From: Clostridia bacterium
GTDB taxonomy: Bacteria; Bacillota; Clostridia; Christensenellales; Aristaeellaceae
DNA: 63,043 nt
Assembly: GCA_900769875.1 (NCBI GenBank)
Contig: CAAGII010000211.1
Location: 1-63,043 of the forward strand
Direction: 5' to 3'
Shown: in pieces, positions 8,156 to 16,263 of the stretch
Layout of the letters: each line of letters begins with the position of its first letter
Numbering within the stretch: position 1 is the first letter of the stretch
Notes under the pieces: model-generated
Databases searched by the model: none
Seen by the model: only the letters and a program-made list of their open reading frames with translations
Told to the model about the DNA's origin: nothing
Program-made: the position numbers and the translations under genes

Positions 8156-9356
8156 CGAATACAAAAAGCTGACCGGGGATGAACAGCTTCAGCAGATCAT
8201 ACAGTCCGCTGTCGCCGGGGCCCTCGGTCAGGTGCACCTTGACAACCCCATACCGGATCCCCCGAACGCCGAAGAATCAACGATGACAACGATTGATCCG
8301 AAGATGAAGCGGTGCTGCATCCCGACCGAGTTCGGGAACATCTGGGTGCAGGGCAGAACCATTCCGCAGATGTGTCAGGCCTTCCATGAGAAGATGAGGA
8401 TGCTGGAGGGTGTATCCGCCAGTCAGGCAGATGCCAATCCGGCAAGCCCGCTGTTCGAGGACTATGCCCAGGAATGGTGGGACACCTTCGAGGCCAAGCG
8501 ACTGGGCGGCGGCACCAAGATTGACTACGAGATGAACCTGCACAAGCATGTGATTCCCTACTTCAGGGGGAAGCGGCTGAAGGACATCACCACCAAGGAT
8601 GTGCAGGGCTTCTACGATGAGCGGGCAGCGTATTCCAATTCCACCTGCCGGCACTGGCGGACGCTGCTGTACGGCATCTTCAATTCCGCCATTGAGGACG
8701 GTCTGCTGGAAAAGAACCCTGCCAAGAGCATTCGCCTGACCATGAGCAAGAAGAAAAAGGAGCGGTTGCCCATTTCCAAGGAAGAAGCTGCCGGAATTGA
8801 AGCAAATCTTCATCTGCTGGAAGGGAAGGACTTGCTTCTGCTGTCGATCCTGCTCTACACGGGTGTCAGGCGCGGCGAAATGCTGGGCCTTCGCTGGGAG
8901 GACGTCGACTTTGAGCGCAAGCTGATCCATATCCGCAGGCAGATCACCTTCATCAACAACCGCCCGGTCGAAAAGGCCACCAAGTCCCAGGCGGGTCTCC
9001 GCGAAGTACCCATGCTGCCGGAGCTGGAGCGAATCCTGCTGGCGAACAAGCCGGAGGATGCAAGCCCGACCAACTACGTGGTGGATGGGGAGGAAGCCCT
9101 GAGCGAGCGTTCCTTCCGCAACACCTGGGCACGCATCTGCAAGAAAGTCCAAATCCCCAAAGGCGTAACGCCCCATGTGCTGCGCCACACCTTCCTGACC
9201 CAGCTGCAGGCCACAGGTCGCGTGGACATCAAGACGCTGCAGAGCATCGCCGGTCATTCCAAGATTACCATGACCATGAACACCTATGTCCACCGGGAGG
9301 TAGGCAACGTGGAGAAAGTCAGCCGGGATAATGCGGGACTGTTCACCAGAACATGA
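8094..9356 (+). CDS. int: Tyrosine site-specific integrase
   Basis: A phage/ICE-type tyrosine recombinase that would integrate and excise the surrounding element. From ATG 8094 (AAGGAG at 8084-8089) it is 420 residues; an upstream ATG at 8067 is also in frame. The SAM-like core-binding domain begins near FEDYAQEWWDTFEAKRLGGG. The catalytic residues are all visible: R259 (TGVRRGEMLGLRW), H361 and R364 (HVLRHTF), H388 (GHSK) and Y398 (TMNTYVH). The gene points toward, and ends 208 bp from, the 3' end of rpsI. Ribosomal-protein gene ends are known integration targets, so the element boundary is probably just beyond it. Confidence 0.95.
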   Translation: MTQAIKKTNMMPETGKVTSLDEYKKLTGDEQLQQIIQSAVAGALGQVHLDNPIPDPPNAEESTMTTIDPKMKRCCIPTEFGNIWVQGRTIPQMCQAFHEKMRMLEGVSASQADANPASPLFEDYAQEWWDTFEAKRLGGGTKIDYEMNLHKHVIPYFRGKRLKDITTKDVQGFYDERAAYSNSTCRHWRTLLYGIFNSAIEDGLLEKNPAKSIRLTMSKKKKERLPISKEEAAGIEANLHLLEGKDLLLLSILLYTGVRRGEMLGLRWEDVDFERKLIHIRRQITFINNRPVEKATKSQAGLREVPMLPELERILLANKPEDASPTNYVVDGEEALSERSFRNTWARICKKVQIPKGVTPHVLRHTFLTQLQATGRVDIKTLQSIAGHSKITMTMNTYVHREVGNVEKVSRDNAGLFTRT

Positions 9357-9503
9357 CTGCATAAAGTTGCAACCATATGCAGACGGACGGACACACGATT
9401 TTGCACGGATTTCAAGGCTGAAAAATCCCTGAAGTGCCGATGAAACAAGGCTTTCCGCTCCTGTGACGCAGTAGCATCCTTTGCAGGGAACTGACTGCAT
9501 AAA
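9354..9503. repeat. Direct 12-bp repeat TGACTGCATAAA flanking the integrase/rpsI gap
   Basis: TGACTGCATAAA occurs at 9354-9365, overlapping the integrase stop, and again at 9492-9503, where it abuts the T-tract side of the rpsI terminator. Repeats of this kind next to an integrase are usually integrase-binding arm sites or part of the attachment core. I see no third copy in the window. Confidence 0.45.
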
Positions 9504-9538
9504 AGAGAAAACCCATGGCTGATTGGGCAGCCATGGGT
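9498..9538 (-). terminator. Terminator of the rplM-rpsI operon
   Basis: Minus strand: ACCCATGGCTG, a six-base loop, CAGCCATGGGT, then a T-rich tail. It lies 26 bp beyond the rpsI stop and is intact despite the neighbouring insertion. Confidence 0.85.
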
Positions 9539-9564
9539 CGGAAAGCCTTGATTTGTAAGGGTTC

Positions 9565-9954
9565 TCAGCGCTTGCTGAACTGCGGCGCACGACGGGCAGC
9601 CTTCAGGCCGTACTTCTTGCGCTCCTTCATACGAGGATCGCGGGTGAGGAAGCCAGCCTTCTTCAGGGCGGCGCGCAGCTCGGGATCAGCCTTGCACAGG
9701 GCGCGGGCGATGCCGTGGCGGATGGCGCCGGCCTGACCGGAAATGCCGCCGCCGGTGACGTTCACCATCACGTCGAAGGAGGTGGTGGAGGTCAGGGTGA
9801 GGGGCTGACGCACGGTCATCTTGAGGGTCTCAAGACCGAAATACTGATCAATATCACGCTTGTTGATGACCACCTTGCCTTCGCCGGGAACCAGGCGAAC
9901 GCGGGCGACAGCCTTCTTGCGGCGGCCAACAGCAGCAAAATCAACCTTAGCCAT
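9565..9954 (-). CDS. rpsI: 30S ribosomal protein S9
   Basis: Small-subunit protein whose basic C-terminal tail reaches the P-site tRNA. The 129 residues are full length. Family text is clear: VGRRKKAVARVRL near the N-terminus, GGGISGQAGAIRHGIARAL in the middle and the typical end RRAPQFSKR. It follows rplM by 30 bp in the usual order, with its terminator downstream. The integrase element sits beyond the terminator, so the coding end is not altered. Confidence 0.98.
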   Translation of the reverse strand: MAKVDFAAVGRRKKAVARVRLVPGEGKVVINKRDIDQYFGLETLKMTVRQPLTLTSTTSFDVMVNVTGGGISGQAGAIRHGIARALCKADPELRAALKKAGFLTRDPRMKERKKYGLKAARRAPQFSKR

Positions 9955-9984
9955 TGTTCATATCTCCTTTCCGTCTCACTGGAC

Positions 9985-10419
9985 TTACTTCGCAAGTTCC
10001 AGCTTTTCGGGCTGCTGGGCTACCTGCTCATAGTTGGGGCCAGCATACACCTTGAGCTTCTTGGCCATCTTACGACCAAGGGGACCCTTGGGCAGCATGC
10101 CGACCACAGCGCGGCGGATGGCGAACTCGGGCTTTTCAGCCAGCAGCTTGCGGTACTTGGTCTCCTTGAGACCGCCGGCATAGCCGCTGTGATGATAGTA
10201 GACCTTCTGATCCAGCTTCTTGCCGGTCATCACGATCTTGTCGGCGTTAATGATGATGACATAGTCACCGGTATCCACATTGGGAGTGTAGATGGGCTTA
10301 TGCTTGCCGCGCAGGATATTCGCCACCTGGCTCGCCACACGACCAAACACCAGACCCTCAGCGTCCACGACATACCACTTGCGCTGGATGTCGGCAGCTT
10401 TCGGCATAAACGTATTCAA
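9985..10419 (-). CDS. rplM: 50S ribosomal protein L13 (TTG start)
   Basis: Early-assembling large-subunit protein, 144 residues. The N-terminus NTFMPKAADIQRKWYVVDAE and the segment VYYHHSGYAGGLKE are family hallmarks. The start codon is TTG at 10419, with GAGGAGG seven bases upstream; no suitable ATG fits the conserved N-terminus. It is first gene of the rplM-rpsI operon. Confidence 0.97.
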   Translation of the reverse strand: MNTFMPKAADIQRKWYVVDAEGLVFGRVASQVANILRGKHKPIYTPNVDTGDYVIIINADKIVMTGKKLDQKVYYHHSGYAGGLKETKYRKLLAEKPEFAIRRAVVGMLPKGPLGRKMAKKLKVYAGPNYEQVAQQPEKLELAK

Positions 10420-10563
10420 CGGAATTCCTCCTCGGTTATTTCACGTTCAGGGATGCATGCGCGTCTGTTTGCGGCATGATGGTCGCATGCAGCAAGGACT
10501 CTGATGCAGTTGAATGAAATTCAATAGCTACCGGGGCTAGCGGAGTTATTGATACCGCTCTCT

Positions 10564-10592
10564 ATTGTAATCCAATTCTGCCAATATGTCAA
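10564..10592 (-). promoter_or_regulatory. rplM-rpsI promoter with a 140-nt 5' leader
   Basis: Minus strand TTGACA (10592-10587), 17 bases, TACAAT (10569-10564). The leader from about 10557 to 10420 can form GCTA/TAGC and TTGAA/TTCAA hairpins. Firmicutes carry an L13 leader RNA here for autoregulation; I cannot confirm its consensus by eye. With the divergent promoter below, this explains the gap 10420-10730. Confidence 0.75.
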
Positions 10593-10664
10593 GCCGAAAA
10601 ACAAAGAAAAATAAGCATTTGCGAGCACTTTCAGCATTTTGCACCAGTTTGACGGATTTGTGTC

Positions 10665-10693
10665 TTGATACGGGAGAGCAGATAAGGTATAAT
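10665..10693 (+). promoter_or_regulatory. Promoter of the GT2 glycosyltransferase gene
   Basis: TTGATA (10665-10670), 17 bases, TATAAT (10688-10693). Its position rules out translation from the ATG at 10692 and supports a start at 10731. Confidence 0.75.
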
Positions 10694-10730
10694 GAATCCA
10701 ACCACGCAGGAAAGGAGCTTCCGGCTCGTG

Positions 10731-11723
10731 ATGCATGCCAAGCAAACCAATCCGCTTGTGACGCTGATCATTCCCTTTTATCAGGCCGAGCGCTTTCTGG
10801 CGTCCTGTCTGACCTCTGCCACACGGCAGACCTATACCAATCTGGACATTCTGCTGGTGGATGACCGTTCGACCGACCGTTCCATGGAGATCGTCCGCGA
10901 GTTTATGTCGCGCGATGATCGTATTCGCGTGCTTGTCAACCGCGGAGGCGACATCAGTTCAGCGCGCAACGAGGGCGTTGCCGGCGCGCGGGGTGAGTAC
11001 ATCGCCTGGATGGACAGCGATGACGTGCTGCCCGAAAACGCGATTGAAACGCTTGTCAACGCCGCCGTCGCGAATAACGCCGATATGGCAATGGGCGCCT
11101 ATGTGGAATGCCATGCCAACGGCCCGATCCCCTTCAACCGTCCCGTGGGCGCGCATCCTGCCCTGCTGCGCTCCACAGATGAGGTGCAGAAATATTTTCT
11201 CACCTACGGCCGGTATCTCAACCATCTGTGGACCAAACTCATCCGCCGCAGCTGCTGGGAGGGCGTGTCGTTTCCCATCGGCAGGATTTATGAGGATATG
11301 GCCGTTGCTCCGCTGATTCTGGAGCAGGTGCGCTCATGCGTGGTGGTTCCCAATTCCGTCTACCGCTATCAGGTGCGGCCGTCCAGCCTCTCCACCAGCA
11401 ACAATCTGCGCAGGCAGATGGACGGGCTTGTGGCACGCCTTGATTATGTGGCGTTCATGCGTGAGCATCATCCCGGGCTGGTACCGCTGGCGCAGGATTC
11501 CGTGATCGCGTTCGGATTGAACATGCTTGGCAAAATCGAGCATATCGGCATTCAGCAGGCGCAGGCCGAATGGGACGACACGCTCGCCATGATGAAGGCG
11601 GCGCTCCCCGAGGCGGCGCTGCAGAATATCCTGTACCACATCGTGAAATATCTGCTGCTCCATCATCCCCGGCTGCTCGCGAAGATCGTTCACTTCGGGC
11701 TTACCGCCGATCAGATGCTGTGA
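10731..11723 (+). CDS. Family 2 glycosyltransferase
   Basis: Transfers a sugar from a nucleotide-sugar donor, most likely in cell-surface glycan synthesis; donor and acceptor cannot be read from sequence. The 330 residues begin directly with a GT-A fold: VTLIIPFYQAERFL, then VDDRSTD around 43-49 for UDP binding and the metal-binding DSDD at 95-98. The C-terminal third is helical without clear membrane spans. ATG 10731 (or GTG 10728) fits AAAGGAG at 10711-10717. The 3' end overlaps the convergent rlmA gene by 13 bp. It stands alone and not in a polysaccharide cluster. Confidence 0.9.
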   Translation: MHAKQTNPLVTLIIPFYQAERFLASCLTSATRQTYTNLDILLVDDRSTDRSMEIVREFMSRDDRIRVLVNRGGDISSARNEGVAGARGEYIAWMDSDDVLPENAIETLVNAAVANNADMAMGAYVECHANGPIPFNRPVGAHPALLRSTDEVQKYFLTYGRYLNHLWTKLIRRSCWEGVSFPIGRIYEDMAVAPLILEQVRSCVVVPNSVYRYQVRPSSLSTSNNLRRQMDGLVARLDYVAFMREHHPGLVPLAQDSVIAFGLNMLGKIEHIGIQQAQAEWDDTLAMMKAALPEAALQNILYHIVKYLLLHHPRLLAKIVHFGLTADQML

Positions 11724-12565
11724 CGGTTCAATACAGCGGCAGCCACATGCAGGTCAATGGTCACCTTTGCCGATGGGCAGGAGGCCAGCGCCTGCTTTTC
11801 TTTTGCGTCCAGGTTCTGGTTGAGGGGCGTCATGTACACAAAGTCGCGCCAAAGCGCGGGCGTGACCGGCTGTGTGACGGTGACACGCGTTTGGCGCAGC
11901 ACAGTGCCGTGCTTGCGCAGATACGCGTCCACCTTGCCCTCCTCATAGAGGGCAACGCCGCGCGCGAGGCGAAGCTCCTGCAGGTACCTTTCGCCGGGAT
12001 AGACCTTGATGAGCACCCCGTCCTCCGTCAGCACCCTGCCAAATTCCTGATACGCGGCGGGGGTCAGCACGTCCAGCACGCAGGTGAAGGACGCGTCCGC
12101 AAACGGCAGCCGGCGCAGATCCGCCACGCACCAGAGCGCAGTGCAGCGCTGGTCGGTTGCGCGGAGAATTGCATCGCGGCTGATGTCCACGCCTGCGCCC
12201 TGCCAGCCTTCATGGCGCGAAAGCAGCTCGGACAGATACCAGCCCTCGCCGCAGCCCGCGTCAAGCAGGCGGTGCGCCGCATCGGGACGCAGCCCGGTCA
12301 GCATGCTGTCCATGGCGTCCGCGACGGGCAGATAGCAGCCGCTGCGCAGCACACGCTGCCGTGCCTCAAACAGCTCCGCGTCATAGCATCCATCCACGGC
12401 GCGGGAGAGAAGATTCATGCAGCCTCTGCGGTTGACGTTCACCCGGTGTCCCCGTGCGCACGCAAAGTCATCTCCCTGCCTTGTAAGCGGCTCGCCGCAC
12501 ACCACACACTGCAAACAGCCCAGCGCTTGCGCTGCTGCCAGGAACTTTTCTCGTTTGGATTGCAT
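11711..12565 (-). CDS. rlmA: 23S rRNA (guanine-N1)-methyltransferase, RlmA family
   Basis: Methylates a guanine (G745 or G748, depending on subfamily) in 23S rRNA helix 35 using S-adenosylmethionine. The protein is 284 residues. An N-terminal zinc site is visible as C20, C23, C36 and H40, followed by VNRRGCMNLL. The Rossmann-fold SAM motif LLDAGCGEGWY lies near residue 100. Other class I methyltransferases share the SAM motif, but the zinc module plus GHRVNVNRRG points to RlmA. It faces the GT2 gene tail to tail and is divergent from the YqeY gene. Confidence 0.88.
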   Translation of the reverse strand: MQSKREKFLAAAQALGCLQCVVCGEPLTRQGDDFACARGHRVNVNRRGCMNLLSRAVDGCYDAELFEARQRVLRSGCYLPVADAMDSMLTGLRPDAAHRLLDAGCGEGWYLSELLSRHEGWQGAGVDISRDAILRATDQRCTALWCVADLRRLPFADASFTCVLDVLTPAAYQEFGRVLTEDGVLIKVYPGERYLQELRLARGVALYEEGKVDAYLRKHGTVLRQTRVTVTQPVTPALWRDFVYMTPLNQNLDAKEKQALASCPSAKVTIDLHVAAAVLNRHSI

Positions 12566-12583
12566 ATGCCTGCCTTTCCCCGC

Positions 12584-12612
12584 TGGACAATCCGGCGGTT
12601 TCGCGGTATACT
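12584..12612 (+). promoter_or_regulatory. Promoter for yqeY-like and malic enzyme genes
   Basis: TGGACA (12584-12589), 17 bases, TATACT (12607-12612), about 60 bases before the ATG at 12672. Confidence 0.6.
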
Positions 12613-12671
12613 ATTTCAGGTGCTGCGGCTGAAGAGCTGCGCCTTCGCACCGTGAAAGGAGTTACGTCCCC

Positions 12672-13115
12672 ATGAGCAAGATCGACACCGTCCGCGCCGC
12701 CATGATGCAGGCGATGAAGGACAAGCAGAAGGAGCGCAAGGAGGCCTTGTCCCTTTTGCTGAGCGCCCTGAAGAACAAGGCGATCGACAAGCGCGCCGAG
12801 CTGACCGAGGAGGAGGAGAACGCCGTGGTGCTGCGCGAGATCAAGCAGTGCCAGGAGTCCATCGACACCGCGGGCGGGCGCGAAGCCATCATCGCCGAAA
12901 ATACGCTGCGCATGCAGGTCTATCAGGAATTTGCTCCCCGAATGATGGATGAGGACGCGATCCTTCAGGAAATCAGGGCAGTGCTTGCCGAGCTGAATCT
13001 CCCCCGCCCCACTGCGCAGCAGAAGGGCACCATCATGAAAAACCTGATGCCCAGGGTGAAGGGCAAGGCGGACGGCGCTTTGGTACAGAAGATGCTCTCC
13101 AGCCTGATGGAGTGA
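12672..13115 (+). CDS. GatB/YqeY domain protein
   Basis: A 147-residue YqeY-like protein. The family shares the tRNA-interacting tail domain of the GatB amidotransferase subunit, but its cellular role is unsettled. Family text includes ALSLLLSALKNKAIDKR and the C-terminal GTIMKNLMPRVKGKADGA. It ends six bases before the malic enzyme start, so the pair is one transcript. AAAGGAG lies upstream with a slightly long spacing. Confidence 0.93.
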   Translation: MSKIDTVRAAMMQAMKDKQKERKEALSLLLSALKNKAIDKRAELTEEEENAVVLREIKQCQESIDTAGGREAIIAENTLRMQVYQEFAPRMMDEDAILQEIRAVLAELNLPRPTAQQKGTIMKNLMPRVKGKADGALVQKMLSSLME

Positions 13116-13121
13116 TACGCC

Positions 13122-14291
13122 ATGAACATCCGTGAAGAATCCCTGCAGAAGCACTACGAGTGGAAGGGTAAGATCGAGGTGGTCTCCCGTCCCACGATCA
13201 ACGACCGTCACGACCTGTCGCTCGCTTACACGCCCGGCGTGGCCGAGCCCTGCCTGGTCATCCAGAAGGATGTGGACAAGAGCTACGAACTGACCCGTCG
13301 TGCCAATCTGGTCGCAGTCATCACCGACGGCACCGCCGTGCTGGGGCTTGGCGATATCGGCCCGGAAGCCGGTATGCCCGTGATGGAGGGCAAATGCGCC
13401 CTGTTCAAGACCTTTGCCGATGTGGACGCATTCCCGCTGTGCATCCGCTCCAAGAGCGTGGATGAGATCGTGCAGACGGTGGCGCTGCTCGCGGGCAGCT
13501 TTGGCGGCGTGAACCTGGAGGATATTTCCGCGCCCCGCTGCTTTGAGATTGAAGAGCGCCTCAAGGCTGTCTGCGATATCCCGATCTTCCATGACGACCA
13601 GCACGGTACCGCTGTGGTCACCGCCGCCGCGCTCATCAACGCGGCAAGAATCACCGGGCGCAAGCTGGAGGAGACCCGTGTGGTCATCAACGGCGCGGGC
13701 GCTGCCGGCATCGCCATCTGCAAGCATCTGCTGAATCTGGGCGTGAAGGACGTTGTCATGGTAGACAGCAAGGGCATCATCGACGAGGGTATGGAAGGCC
13801 TGAATCCCGTTAAGGCGGAGATCGCCAGGATCACCAACCGCAGCCATCGCCGCGGTTCGCTCGCCGACGCCATGGTGGGCGCGGACGTGTTTGTGGGCGT
13901 GAGCGCGCCCAACGTGCTCAGCGGCGACATGGTTCGCACGATGGCGAAGGATCCCATCATTTTCGCCATGTCCAATCCCAACCCGGAAATCGATCCCGCA
14001 ATCGCCAAGGAAGCCGGCGCCGCCGTGATCGGCACAGGCCGCAGCGACTATCCCAACCAGATCAACAACGTGCTTGCCTTCCCCGGCATCTTCCGCGGCG
14101 CGCTGGACTGCCGCGCGAAGTGCATCAACGAGGAGATGAAGGTCGCGGCGTCCTTCGCGCTGGCGGAGCTTGTGGGCGACAGGGCAAGCGCCGAGTACAT
14201 CATTCCCGACGCGCTGGACAAGAGCGTTGCTCCCGCCGTAGCTCGCGCCGTGATGGACGCCGCCCGCCGCTCCGGCGTTGCCCGCATCTGA
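13122..14291 (+). CDS. NAD(P)-dependent malic enzyme
   Basis: Oxidative decarboxylation of malate to pyruvate and CO2, producing NAD(P)H. The 389 residues match the short bacterial malic enzyme. Visible motifs are SLAYTPGVAEPC, the catalytic and metal region ITDGTAVLGLGDIGPEAGMP, FHDDQHGTAVVTAAAL and the Rossmann motif VINGAGAAGIAICK. The cofactor preference cannot be read safely. It is second in the yqeY transcript and is followed by a strong terminator. Confidence 0.95.
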   Translation: MNIREESLQKHYEWKGKIEVVSRPTINDRHDLSLAYTPGVAEPCLVIQKDVDKSYELTRRANLVAVITDGTAVLGLGDIGPEAGMPVMEGKCALFKTFADVDAFPLCIRSKSVDEIVQTVALLAGSFGGVNLEDISAPRCFEIEERLKAVCDIPIFHDDQHGTAVVTAAALINAARITGRKLEETRVVINGAGAAGIAICKHLLNLGVKDVVMVDSKGIIDEGMEGLNPVKAEIARITNRSHRRGSLADAMVGADVFVGVSAPNVLSGDMVRTMAKDPIIFAMSNPNPEIDPAIAKEAGAAVIGTGRSDYPNQINNVLAFPGIFRGALDCRAKCINEEMKVAASFALAELVGDRASAEYIIPDALDKSVAPAVARAVMDAARRSGVARI

Positions 14292-14328
14292 TTGTAGCAC
14301 AACCTATCCAAGATCGCAAGAATGCATT

Positions 14329-14360
14329 GCCAAAGCGCTTTTCCGCGCTTTGGCGTTTTT
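14329..14360 (+). terminator. Terminator after malic enzyme
   Basis: GCCAAAGCGC (14329-14338) and GCGCTTTGGC (14345-14354), then GTTTTT. Confidence 0.9.
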
Positions 14361-14412
14361 GCATACGCAAAAGAGCTGCCTCGCACGGAAGCAGCTCATG
14401 GGGAATCGCGGC

Positions 14413-14754
14413 TCAGAAATTGCCGCCGTCAAAGCCCCAGTTTTCAATCTCCTGATAGGTGACGTACACGCGTGAGGACGGAACACCGGCATGCTTCGCC
14501 ATCACGTCGCACAGCGCGCCGGTCAGGCGGTCATAGTCGGCAGGAGAAGCCTTGCCGTAGATTTTCACCTCGCAGATGGCGCAGGGATCCTGCGAGCCCT
14601 GAAACGCCATGGGCGTTTCGTCCTTCCACGAGAGCATCAGCCATGCTTCGCTCTTGCCGGGGATCAGGCGGATGGCCTCGCCCATCGCCGTCTTGAGCGC
14701 GCTGCGCCTTGCGTCGTCCAGCTTGACGTTGGTTGTTGTTGCAATGTAGGGCAT
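14413..14754 (-). CDS. MIF/phenylpyruvate-type tautomerase homologue at the end of the purine operon
   Basis: A 113-residue protein of the tautomerase/MIF superfamily, which form trimers and use an N-terminal proline as base. Pro2 becomes the N-terminus after Met removal (PYIATTTNVKL). Typical text follows: LMLSWKDETPMAFQGSQDP and the end ENWGFDGGNF. The substrate is unknown. It lies 15 bp after purB on the same strand, so it is the last gene of the purine transcript. It has no known link to purine synthesis and may simply be carried along. Confidence 0.85.
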   Translation of the reverse strand: MPYIATTTNVKLDDARRSALKTAMGEAIRLIPGKSEAWLMLSWKDETPMAFQGSQDPCAICEVKIYGKASPADYDRLTGALCDVMAKHAGVPSSRVYVTYQEIENWGFDGGNF

Positions 14755-14769
14755 GGGACACCTCCTGTG

Positions 14770-16203
14770 TCAGACAGACAGCTCCTGCTTTTCGCCAAGC
14801 AGCTCCGCATTCTTTTCAAGCACGGGACGGATCACGTCCGCAAGGAACTCCTCCACCTGCTGCGCGCTGCGCCCGGTGAAATGCTCGGGCTGCAGGATCG
14901 CCTCGATCTCCTCGCGCGTTACCATGAAGGCGGGATCGGCGCAGATGCGGTCGATCAGATCGTTGGCACAGCCCTCCTCCTTGACCATGCGGGCCGCGGC
15001 CTGCGAATGCACGCGCAGCTTCTCATGCAACTCCTGACGGTTGCCGCCCTTCTTCACCGCGTCCATCATGATGTTCTCCGTCGCCATGAAGGGCAGCTCG
15101 TTCATCACGCGCTGGCGTACCACCTTGGGATACACCACCAGCCCGTCGCAGACATTCATCATGATGTTGAGAATCGCGTCCACGCCCAGGAACGCCTCCG
15201 CCACGGCGATGCGCTTGTTGGCGCTGTCGTCCAGCGTGCGCTCAAAGAACTGGACGCCCGCAGTGATGGCTTCGTTGAGCGTATCCACCATCACATAGCG
15301 GCTCAGCGCGTTGATGCGCTCGCAGCGCATGGGGTTGCGCTTGTAGGGCATGGCGGAGGAGCCGATCTGGCTCTTCTCAAAGGGCTCCTCCATCTCCTTG
15401 AAGTTGGCCAGCAGGCGCATGTCATAGGCAAACTTGCTGGCTGTCTGGGCAATGCCGCTGAGCACGCTCACCACCTGATAATCCACCTTGCGGCTGTAGG
15501 TCTGCCCGGACACGGGCACCACGCGGTCAAAGCCCATGCGCTGCGCAATGTCCTGCTCCACGGCGGCGATGCGCGCGCTGTCGCCCGCAAACAGCTCCAT
15601 GAAGCTGGCCTGTGTGCCGGTGGTACCCTTGCTGCCCAGCAGCGCCAGCGAGGCGATGCGGTGCTCCAGCTCCTCATAGTCCATGTACAGCTCGTTGAGC
15701 CACAGCGTGGCGCGCTTGCCCACCGTGGTCAGCTGGGCAGGCTGCAGATGCGTGTAGGCAAGGGCGGGCATGGCCTTGTACCTGTCGGCAAAATCCGCCA
15801 GCAGCTTCATCACATTGAGCAGCTTGCGGCGCACCACCCGAAGCCCCTGACGCATGATGATCACGTCGGTATTGTCGCCCACATAGCAACTGGTCGCGCC
15901 CAGATGGATAATGCCCGCCGCCTTGGGGCACTGCAGGCCGTAGGCGTACACATGGCTCATCACATCGTGGCGGCACTCGCGCTCACGGCGCTGCGCGTCC
16001 TCGTAGTTGATATCGTCGGCATGAGCCTCCAGCTCCGCGATCTGCTCATCGGTAATGGCAAGCCCCTGCTTCTGCTCCGCCTTGGCCAGAGCGATCCACA
16101 GCTGCCGCCAGGTTCTGAACTTGTTGTCCTCGGAGAAGATGAACTGCATCTCCTTGCTGGCGTAGCGCGTGGAAAAGGGGGAAATGTAGCTGTCGTGCGG
16201 CAT
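14770..16203 (-). CDS. purB: Adenylosuccinate lyase
   Basis: Cleaves SAICAR to AICAR plus fumarate, and adenylosuccinate to AMP plus fumarate. The 477 residues include the fumarase-superfamily signature GSSAMPYKRNPMRCE and the substrate-binding text IIHLGATSCYVGDN. It lies 60 bp after purL and covers step eight toward IMP. No purA is visible in the window, so AMP formation must be completed elsewhere. Confidence 0.97.
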   Translation of the reverse strand: MPHDSYISPFSTRYASKEMQFIFSEDNKFRTWRQLWIALAKAEQKQGLAITDEQIAELEAHADDINYEDAQRRERECRHDVMSHVYAYGLQCPKAAGIIHLGATSCYVGDNTDVIIMRQGLRVVRRKLLNVMKLLADFADRYKAMPALAYTHLQPAQLTTVGKRATLWLNELYMDYEELEHRIASLALLGSKGTTGTQASFMELFAGDSARIAAVEQDIAQRMGFDRVVPVSGQTYSRKVDYQVVSVLSGIAQTASKFAYDMRLLANFKEMEEPFEKSQIGSSAMPYKRNPMRCERINALSRYVMVDTLNEAITAGVQFFERTLDDSANKRIAVAEAFLGVDAILNIMMNVCDGLVVYPKVVRQRVMNELPFMATENIMMDAVKKGGNRQELHEKLRVHSQAAARMVKEEGCANDLIDRICADPAFMVTREEIEAILQPEHFTGRSAQQVEEFLADVIRPVLEKNAELLGEKQELSV

Positions 16204-16263
16204 ATTCGCATACCTCCAGGATCGAAGTGAAAGATCGGCAAGGGGCTGACGCGCCCTTTCCCG

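Noticed and set aside
12468..14300. Long opposite-strand open frame across yqeY and malic enzyme
   Set aside because: It is a shadow of GC-rich codon use; the plus-strand frames encode recognisable enzymes. The same applies to other long antisense frames over purL, purD, the metal ATPase, GH3 and rpoD.
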